NCBI GenBank assembly: GCA_916700875.1
Contig: CAKAKS010000004.1
Span: 17,099,444-17,163,443 of the forward strand
From: Sebastes aleutianus
Taxonomy: Eukaryota; Chordata; Actinopteri; Perciformes; Sebastidae
Direction: 5' to 3'
DNA: 64,000 nt
The notes under the pieces: model-generated
What the model saw: the letters and a program-made list of their open reading frames with translations, nothing else
Database searches by the model: none
What the model was told of the DNA's origin: nothing
Made by a program: the position numbers and the translations under genes
Shown: positions 56,450 to 64,000 of the stretch, piece after piece
How positions within the stretch are numbered: position 1 is the stretch's first letter
How the letters are laid out: each line of letters opens with the position of its first letter

Positions 56450-57871
56450 TAGGGGATGGGCGATATGGACAAAATCTTCTGTCACGGTATATGTAATTTT
56501 TAGGGCTGTCAATCGATTAAAATATTTATTTGCGATTAATCGCATGATGCTCCATAGTTAATTGTGATTTATCGCAAATTAATCACACATTTTTAATCTG
56601 ATCAAAATGTACCTTAAAGGGAGAATTTTCAAGTAAATCCTCTTATCAACATGGGAGTGGGCAAATATGCTGCTTTATGCAAATGTATATATGTATATAT
56701 TTATTATTGGAAATCAATTAACAACACAAAACAATGACAAATATTATCCAGAAACCCTCACAGGTACTGCATTTAGCATAAAAAATATGCTCAAATCATA
56801 ACATGGCAAACTGCAGCCTAACAGGCAACAACAGCTGTCAGTGTGTCAGTGTGCTGACTTGACTATGACTTGCCCCAAACTGCATGTGATTATCATAAAG
56901 TGGGCATGTCTGTAAAGGGGAGACTCGTGGGTACCCATAGAACCCGTTTTCATTCACATATCTTGAGGTCAGAGGTCAAGGGACCCCTTTGAAAATGGCC
57001 ATGCCAGTTTTTCCTCGCCAAAACTTAGCATAAGTTTGGAACGTTATTTAGCCTTCGCAACAATATATTCTGACATGGTTGATACCAATGGATTCCTTAG
57101 ATTTTCTAGTTTCATATGATGTCAGTATCTTCACTCTAGCTTTAAACCTAAAAAATACAAAACAAGTTGCGTTAATGCATTAAAGAAATTAGTGGTGTTA
57201 AAACGAATTTGCGTTAACGTGTTATTATTGCGTTAACTTTGTCAGCCCTAGTAATTTTATATCACGGTAATGGTATATATCACAAGTAAGTATTACAGTA
57301 AGTTTTCTGTAAATTCAATTAAGAAATGGTCTAAAATAACCATGCCGTGCTTCATCACATTTGATTATTTTCTTCTTTCATTTGGAATTTCCATACAAAC
57401 AAAAAAAACTGCTTCACATGAGACAACACTTGAGTTAAAAACACGAGGCTCAAAAAGGTAAAACTAAAATCCTTTCAAAATGGAAGGTTCCTGAGAACAA
57501 TAATTTCAGTGTTGGAGGTTTTAAGGTTAACAAGTGCAAACAAATACGAGTCTGAAGGGTATACCAAAAGAAAAAACTACTTGACCTATTTGCAGCATTT
57601 GCTCATCTTTCATTTCAATAAGTTGACAAAACACTGTCTGGTAATCATGTACCCAGAGTTGCCTCTTCCAGCTCTGTATTTACAACTTCACTCTCCTCCT
57701 CCGTGTCTGCCCAAATCACGTTACCTTGTGAGGCAGCGAAATCACGCGGGATTTGCTACCGTGGTGGAAACGGTATTGCCAAATCGGTATTGACACATTT
57801 CTACCATCGCACGGTATACCGTCACACCGTCATACCGTCATACCGTCATACCGTCATACCGCGCAATCATA
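56450..57871 (+). mobile_element. hAT-type element, outer member of a nested pair
   Basis: Starts TAGGGGATGGGCGATATGG and ends CCGCGCAATCATA. The flanks GTTACTCT (56442-56449) and GTAACTCT (57872-57879) match at 7 of 8 positions. Interior motifs CACGGTATAT and CGCACGGTATACCG recur. An 8-base minisatellite of CCGTCATA (about 57818-57861) lies near its right end. It is interrupted by the element at 56501-57250. Confidence 0.8.
56501..57250 (+). mobile_element. hAT-type miniature, inner member of a nested pair
   Basis: Starts TAGGGCTGTCAATCGATTAA and ends CTTTGTCAGCCCTA. The 8-base target duplication GTAATTTT is perfect (56493-56500, 57251-57258). The same family lies in inverse orientation at 12467-13126 in dipk2a intron 2. 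Confidence 0.9.
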
Positions 57872-57879
57872 GTAACTCT

Positions 57880-59560
57880 CATTACTTCTAGTGGCAACAT
57901 AGATTTTAACACTGGTTTTATACACATATATAGCTCTTGTACAATTCTACTCACACTTTATTACTTTACATCACCGTAAAAAAAAAAATATTCTGAGGAA
58001 TGTTTGGCACTTGCTCGCAGTGAATGTGTAATAGACACATCACAGGGATTTGCCTTAGGTAAACACATACAAATGAGTTAAAGGAAAAAAAAAAACACCA
58101 CGTCAAAAAAAAATCAAAGTCGCATAACGTGTTAAGACTGTTCAAGCAGAAAGCAGATGGATCTCTCATTTCTGCAGTTTCTCGGTTTTGATTTGGTACA
58201 GCGGAGTCATGCAGTTCTCTGCAGTATCAGAAAACATGTGAGATAACATGTTTAAAAAGGTCAAACCTGGCTCATGCTGCACTTTCACACCTCTCTGCAC
58301 CCCTTTTCATATTGCACACATGCTACTGTCAGGTGTAAACGTATGTTAAAGTAACTACTGTATGTCAACCCTTTTAATACACATGTATCTCTACCTCAGT
58401 AAAACACCTTTTTGCTTTATGTATAACCATTGTTTTCTTTGTCTGCATTGCACAGTGACAGATAACAGAGATTGATAGCCAAATCTAAATGTATGATCAA
58501 AGTCACAATGCCCTCCCAGTCGACGCAACTGCTTTGAATTCAGTGCACCTTTTTCCTAAGTGGAAGCACAATATAAGCAGTGTTCTTCAAGAGCAGTCAA
58601 GTGGGATGTCATAAGGCATCCCACGACGCTGCGACAGTGGTAATGTTGATGCCCTCATATGGTATTGAATTATTTATACCAATAAGTGGTTGATCCGGGT
58701 GAGTGTCAAAGAGGAGCTGCAGATTGCCGTCACTCTGGCTGACATTATTCTCCCGTGCCATGCTGTGCTCATCCCCGGCGACCCCAGCGCCCTCGTCACT
58801 TTGATTAGAATCACACCGCAACGCATCGATGGCCAAAACGCCAAGACCCCTTGGCTTTCTCCATCTCGCTCTGTCCAAATATTGCCTTCAGATTTTCTGA
58901 AAGGGAGCCATTAAAAATGTCCCTGTCCATTTTCTTCCTTTGTACATTTGCATTCAAAGCAACAAAACACTCCAGAAATAGGCACAGACTTATTTTCGCA
59001 CACACACATACACACACACATACACAGAATGATTCTCAGAGCAATTTAGTGTTGAGTAATGAGACTTTTTTTTTCCTGGTGTCATAACCCTTGTGTGACA
59101 GCTCTCTGGTTGTGTCGATGACTCATTGCGCTGGTGCAACTATGTCACGTACTAACTGAAATGATGGAGATCTTGAGAACACGGTGAAAGTCATCACAGG
59201 CTCGCCGCTTTGAGTGAAATGGAAGACCGATTTATTTGCCACTTTGCTTTCACTGGACTATGGAATATAACAGAGATATTTGATGGGCCAGGCTCCCATT
59301 GCAGCTATAATGAATCTGAAAGCTTCCTCTGAGAGCAGCAGATAGCAAATAGTAAGGCATATGGGGATGTTGCCATTTCGAGTAATATATTTTTTGGATG
59401 CTGATTTAGGGTTGCGACTAAAACACTAATGTCATCTCTCTATTGTTTCTTGGAGATTTGGAGGTTTTAATGACCTGAGGAGTTAACATTTTACTAAACA
59501 GACATAGATTACACATAGTGGGCTTTTTAAGGCTGATAAGAATGATTGTTTTTAGAGACA
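57880..59560. other. slc9a9 intron 5, nothing recognised
   Basis: Noncoding with a CA run at about 58998-59025. No exon resembling the next NHE segment was found. Confidence 0.5.
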
Positions 59561-60079
59561 ATGAGCCTCATGCAAAAACACTCATACGAACAGATTCCTT
59601 CCTAAGTGGCTTGTACGAGTGATTTAGGAGAACTTGAACTTTAATTTTCTCTAGGTAGAAACACAGTTATGAGTGGTCCAGACCTGTCATCGGAGTCATG
59701 TGCAATCAGTCTGCTGTTATCCAAACCTACGTTTTTCACTAATGGAATTCACTAATTGAAGGTTTCATTCATAGTAATAAGGTCAACGGGAAGTTTAACC
59801 GGGCGCATCATGGCTGACTGCTTTTGGATGCGCGTCAGTCCCTCGGAAGCGTGTTTTTAGGCAGCGTGCTGATATATTGGCAGAGACAGATGAATGGGGT
59901 AGGACGCGTAGCCTTATATGGTATCATCGGGGCACAGGTGACATTCATCATGTTTACACAGGTCATTTACAGGCTTATCTGAAGTTACTGACGTGGCACA
60001 CTCATAAGTGCCCGCGGTACCTAACAAAGTAAGAGAAAGTTAAGATAATAGTAGAAAAATGTTCTTGCATGAAGCCCAA
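59561..60079. mobile_element. Miniature inverted-repeat element (GCCTCATGCAA ends)
   Basis: Left end TGAGCCTCATGCAAAAACAC and right end, from the other strand, TGGGCTTCATGCAAGAACA are inverted repeats. Interior has no coding capacity. Family unknown to me. Confidence 0.65.
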
Positions 60080-60279
60080 TATATTAAAATATGACTAGTA
60101 TTTCTCCCTTAAAATTATATTTTTGGCGGTGTGGAGGATTCCTTTAAGCTGTATTCAAACCATTATTTAGGGAGATGTATATTATATATATTTTTTGCTA
60201 TTGTCAAACATTTCTTTGGCGGGTAAGGTGACATAGGAGGGGGAATTGGATTCATAATTTCTATAATCCTGGCTATTGC

Positions 60280-60432
60280 TTCTCATATTCCAAAGACATG
60301 ATGCCGGACGGGTGGTTTGGAGACTCTAAATCAATGTCAGTGTGAGTCTATGGCCCCTATATGAGCGAGGGATAGACTCCAGCTCCTTTTAATGGTTCAG
60401 AAGATTAAGCGGGTAGAGAAAATGAGTGAAAC
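60280..60432 (+). repeat. Degenerate copy of a widespread fish interspersed repeat
   Basis: Contains CCAAAGACATG, GGAGACTCTAAAT, CTCCAGCTCC and GATTAAGCGGGTAGAGAAAA in the order of the very common teleost repeat that ends near GATAAGCGG and AAATGGATGG. It is heavily diverged. Confidence 0.6.
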
Positions 60433-61569
60433 AATTTCTAGTAAAGGCACCAACAGATCTAAAAGTAGATACAGCTGTGAACAGCATCTGTATGTTTACA
60501 TTCCTTTCGCAGTGTTTTACAGTTTTTTGTAATAGATGGACATGAAGCTACCTGAGCAGTTGTGGATTTTATTAATCTGTTTGTTGACAGTAGAGCAACC
60601 AATGAGTAAAAGCCTTTTAGTCTGTATTATCTCTATTTGAAAATATGTAATTCTTGAGGCACAAATGTCTCTAGCATGTACGTATTTTTTCCTTTCAGCG
60701 TGCATCTATTGATTTTTAAATTATTGGTTTTATACAATTCTTCAAAAGCTCTGTAGCCATGAAACCTGTTCTTCTCAGACTCCGAATAAGACACATGGTT
60801 CAGGTCACAAAGTGGAACGCCTGCTGCGCTGCATCCTCCAGCCTCAGGGATGGTTACAAAAGGTCGGCGAAACCCTCACTTAACTCCTCAAAGGAAAGGC
60901 TTTTTTTGGGAGGTGGTGGGGGGGCGCTGCCGTTTTTCCTTTCATCTTTGCGTTTGTATTTATTTATTTCCTTTTTCAGGAGTTCTCTTAACATGGAAAC
61001 CGCACATACATATTTCTCTTCATATGTCAGAGCTGGAAATGATGCCAGAGCCGGAAATTACTTGTTTACATCTGCAGTACCGGGCCAGATGTTAGCAGTA
61101 ACTACCAAGATTTAAAGTGAATATTGAAAACACATTTATACATAGTTGTATACTCTATATGCACATGACTTGACTTACCAGCAATTTGACAACCTTATAC
61201 ACAGAACTAAGGATTTGTATTGCAGCAGAGCAGTAGCAACAGAACATTTAGGCAGAAATGAAAACAGAGACGGGCCACGGTGACTATTTACTGAGCACAT
61301 ATACCCTAAATATCAAAATATTATAGGCTTAAACATGGACAAAGAAGAAGGAATGTGATGTGGTGTTGTAATATATCAACAGAGTAAGGAAGTCAATCCT
61401 AGTGCTATCGTATTCTCATGATCTGCCTGTGTGTTTTATTAGGCCACTGCAACTGTTTTTACAATTGTGAAAACAGAAACTGGTCACCAGTAGTGTATAG
61501 GTTTGTCTGTATATCCCCAAAACACCTCAGCTGTCAATATTAGGTCATCCTGTCAGTCTTCATTAATTC
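60433..61569. other. slc9a9 intron 5, nothing recognised
   Basis: Noncoding. An open frame at 60759-61115 resembles no family. Confidence 0.5.
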
Positions 61570-61896
61570 TTAAAGGAACAGTGTGTGACATTTGTGTAAC
61601 ACATGTTTTCTTTAGTGTGTACACACCTGAAAATAAAAATTGTGTTTTCATTACCTTAGAATGAGCCACTTATATCTACATAGAGAGCGGGTCCTCTTCA
61701 CGGAGCTGGGCACCATGTTTCTACGGTAGCCCAGAACGGACAAACCAAACACTGGCTCTAGATAGGGGCATTTGAGTATTCAAGTTTTCGCGTACTGTAG
61801 TTCTCCTACATGCTTGTACATGGTAGAGGTTTAAGTTGGTTGCATTCTGCAACCTCACCGCTAGATACCGCCAAATCCTACACACTACACCTTTAA
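61570..61896 (+). mobile_element. TTAA-flanked miniature element (AAAGGAACAGTGTGTGAC family)
   Basis: Bounded by TTAA at 61570-61573 and 61893-61896. Left end TTAAAGGAACAGTGTGTGAC; right end CCTACACACTACACCTTTAA is its inverted repeat. Shares ATTACCTTAGAATGAGCC and AGAGCGGGTCC with 1458-1640. Confidence 0.82.
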
Positions 61897-63532
61897 ATGC
61901 CACAAAATCCCATAAGTCATAGATTTATGGTGCAAGACTGGTACCAATAACTAGAGAAAGACCAGCATGTACAGTGGTACGCTCTTTGATATCTTACATT
62001 TCAGAATTAAAAAAGGCAGATTTACATAGCTTTTAAGCAACTCTGCCTTTTTGAGAGATTTTAAAAAGACTTCATGCCGACATCCAAAGGAACTACTTTC
62101 AGATTCAGAGTAAATAAAACCAAACTGGAAAACTACTAATTATAAAGTGCTTCAACTTGCTTTCAAACTGTATGAAAGACTTTTCCGGCTGCAGTTTTGT
62201 GACCCCTGTTTGTACACTTGTCAATGCCTACAAAATTGAGCACTTTTTACGCGGATCTGGTGAGATTATAGTAATTCCCTGTTGACCGCTATGTCCTCCC
62301 TAATGCCTCACTTTCAATATTATATCTGCCTAATTTGGTCAAATCAGCGACCAAATCCCACGCTCTCTGACTGAGCTGGCCATGAGCTTTGCCTCCGTTA
62401 AACCTCTGCAGCAGGGTAATTTGACCTAATAAGGCTTCCATTCGACCCTTTCAACTGTATTATGTCTGAAATAATTGCCTACTCTCTCCACCTTATGGTG
62501 TTGCTGTGGAAACTGATGAACACTTGACAGCTGTAGGACGGGGTTGCCATGACAACACAGCCAACCAGCACCAGCGCGCGCGTGTGTGTGTGTGTGTGGG
62601 GCGGGCTCTATTTTATTTATTTTTTTATCCGTCTTGCAGTGTGAGTGGTGCACGACATGCTGTCATCAGCAAGGCATTATGGGAGCAGGGAGATGGAACG
62701 ATCCTGACTCCAGGGCCTACCTCAGCCTCTCCAGATAAAGGATTCTCTCCAACCAGGAAGAGCTTTAAACCTGTCAAAGACCAAAGAGCCTGATATGTCA
62801 AAACAAGTCCTGAGGCTGCTCTCTTGCCACTGCTCTTATTATCAGTCTGGTCGTATACTGGCTGTGATGCCCTCAATGGCCTGACCTGGTATTCAGTACA
62901 GGGCAGCTATCAGAGCATACTCATCATTCATATCACAAATCTCCCTCAAACTAATTCATAGGATTGTTTTTGCATCTCGGTCTCAACAGGTGGGATATTA
63001 ATCTACCGGGAGCTGTTATTGTTTTGAATATGATATTGTCTGGCCTTCAGAATGGCACCGCTCTGAGTTTCTGTTTTCCTGTCCATGCCTATACCCTCAT
63101 AAATGTGTGTGCGCATCTGTGTTGTCTTTCTCCATATCTGACATTGTTTTTGTTATATGATAATTTTGTTTTGCTTGTTTGAAACTCAGCCTGGTTTCTC
63201 TTGTGGCAGATACAATAAGGATTTATGACAGCACTACTGTATTTATCTGTCTGTCTGTATATCTGTCCATCTATCTATGTGTCCATCTATTTATCCAGCA
63301 TGCTATATTGTAATCTAATCTAATCTAATCTAATGTAATCCGATCTACTGTATCAGTAAACATAGAGCCAACAATGCTACAGCCGATATCTTGCAGGAGA
63401 CACTTGAGGTGTCACGAAGTCCTGAGCTGACAGGCACGTCACCGCCTCGTCAATGTCAGTATTCTCCTTGTCACTCAGTGTCAACACTTCGCCGCCCTGC
63501 GGTGCCGCCGAGCATGTTGTGTGTGTGTGTGT

Positions 63533-63583
<51 letters not shown>

Positions 63584-64000
63584 CATGCGCTCATTCATAT
63601 GCTCAGCATCCTCCACTTGATGTTTACTGTTGGTGAACTCACCGTGGAGTTCAGCTCATATTCCTCTAAGCAGATGCAGTGTGTTGAGAGACTCAGCTGT
63701 ATAAACAAGTGAGTAATAAGTTGTTTGTATTTTTCACCACAAATTTGAATTTCATCATAAATAATCTGAGAAATAGCTTTTCTACATATGACGTGGGATG
63801 CAAGTTGTATCTTCATTAAAGTGGCAATAGATGGGTTTTTTTACTTTAACTTATCATTATGAAGTAAATGTTGATTGCACAATGTAATGGCAGTAGAATA
63901 ATGACACCATCAGCATTTAGATTGGTTCCCTATAAACCGAGTACGATCTCCCGGGAAAATGAAGGCTCGATTTATGGCACAAAGGAAATGTGTCAACCAT
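61897..64000. other. slc9a9 intron 5, right edge of window
   Basis: Noncoding with microsatellites: GT at 62582-62599, TAATC pentamers at 63311-63340, and a long GT array at about 63519-63580. No slc9a9 exon 6 is visible. Confidence 0.55.

Noticed and set aside
62640..62792. Possible slc9a9 exon 6 or other exon
   Set aside because: Translation shows none of the expected VTVLAIFHEL or FGESVLNDAV motifs.

Overview
The window is vertebrate nuclear DNA, almost certainly from a ray-finned fish and probably a percomorph. The evidence is intron-split genes with GT/AG junctions, very low coding density, many microsatellites, and interspersed repeats that resemble well-known teleost families (hAT-type miniatures, TTAA-flanked miniatures, L2-like LINE fragments). 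There are no bacterial operons, CRISPR arrays or phage genes.

Two protein-coding genes can be supported, arranged head to head. On the minus strand dipk2a (C3orf58/DIA1/HASF; a Golgi/secreted kinase-like protein) is complete for coding sequence: exon 1 at 30268-30921, exon 2 at 16615-16918, exon 3 at 11878-12224, together 434 codons plus stop. On the plus strand the first five coding exons of an endosomal Na+/H+ exchanger, best called slc9a9 (NHE9), lie at 42181-42331, 43926-44125, 51406-51483, 51669-51745 and 56297-56412; the gene runs off the right edge. All junction phases agree. The divergent dipk2a-slc9a9 pair matches the human C3orf58-SLC9A9 neighbourhood on 3q24, where both genes are linked to autism; here the two start codons are only about 11.3 kb apart.

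Layout: 1-11877 is intergenic DNA downstream of dipk2a with several miniature transposons, including a near-palindromic Harbinger-like one at 7127-7569. 11878-30921 is dipk2a; its introns hold hAT miniatures, one of which (23034-23881) carries a fragment of 28S ribosomal DNA. 30922-42180 is the shared upstream region, with tandem duplications, three LINE 3' tails ending in different microsatellites, and a long ATTC-type microsatellite next to the slc9a9 start. 42181-64000 is slc9a9, whose introns hold a broken L2-like LINE, several miniature elements and a hAT nested in another hAT just 37 bases after exon 5.

I found no undescribed multi-gene system. The most unusual object is the hAT element with the 28S D2-region insert. 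The best-supported structural stories are transposon insertions whose target duplications, nesting order or paralogous empty sites can be read directly. Repeat family names are from recognition of sequence style and termini, not from a database search.
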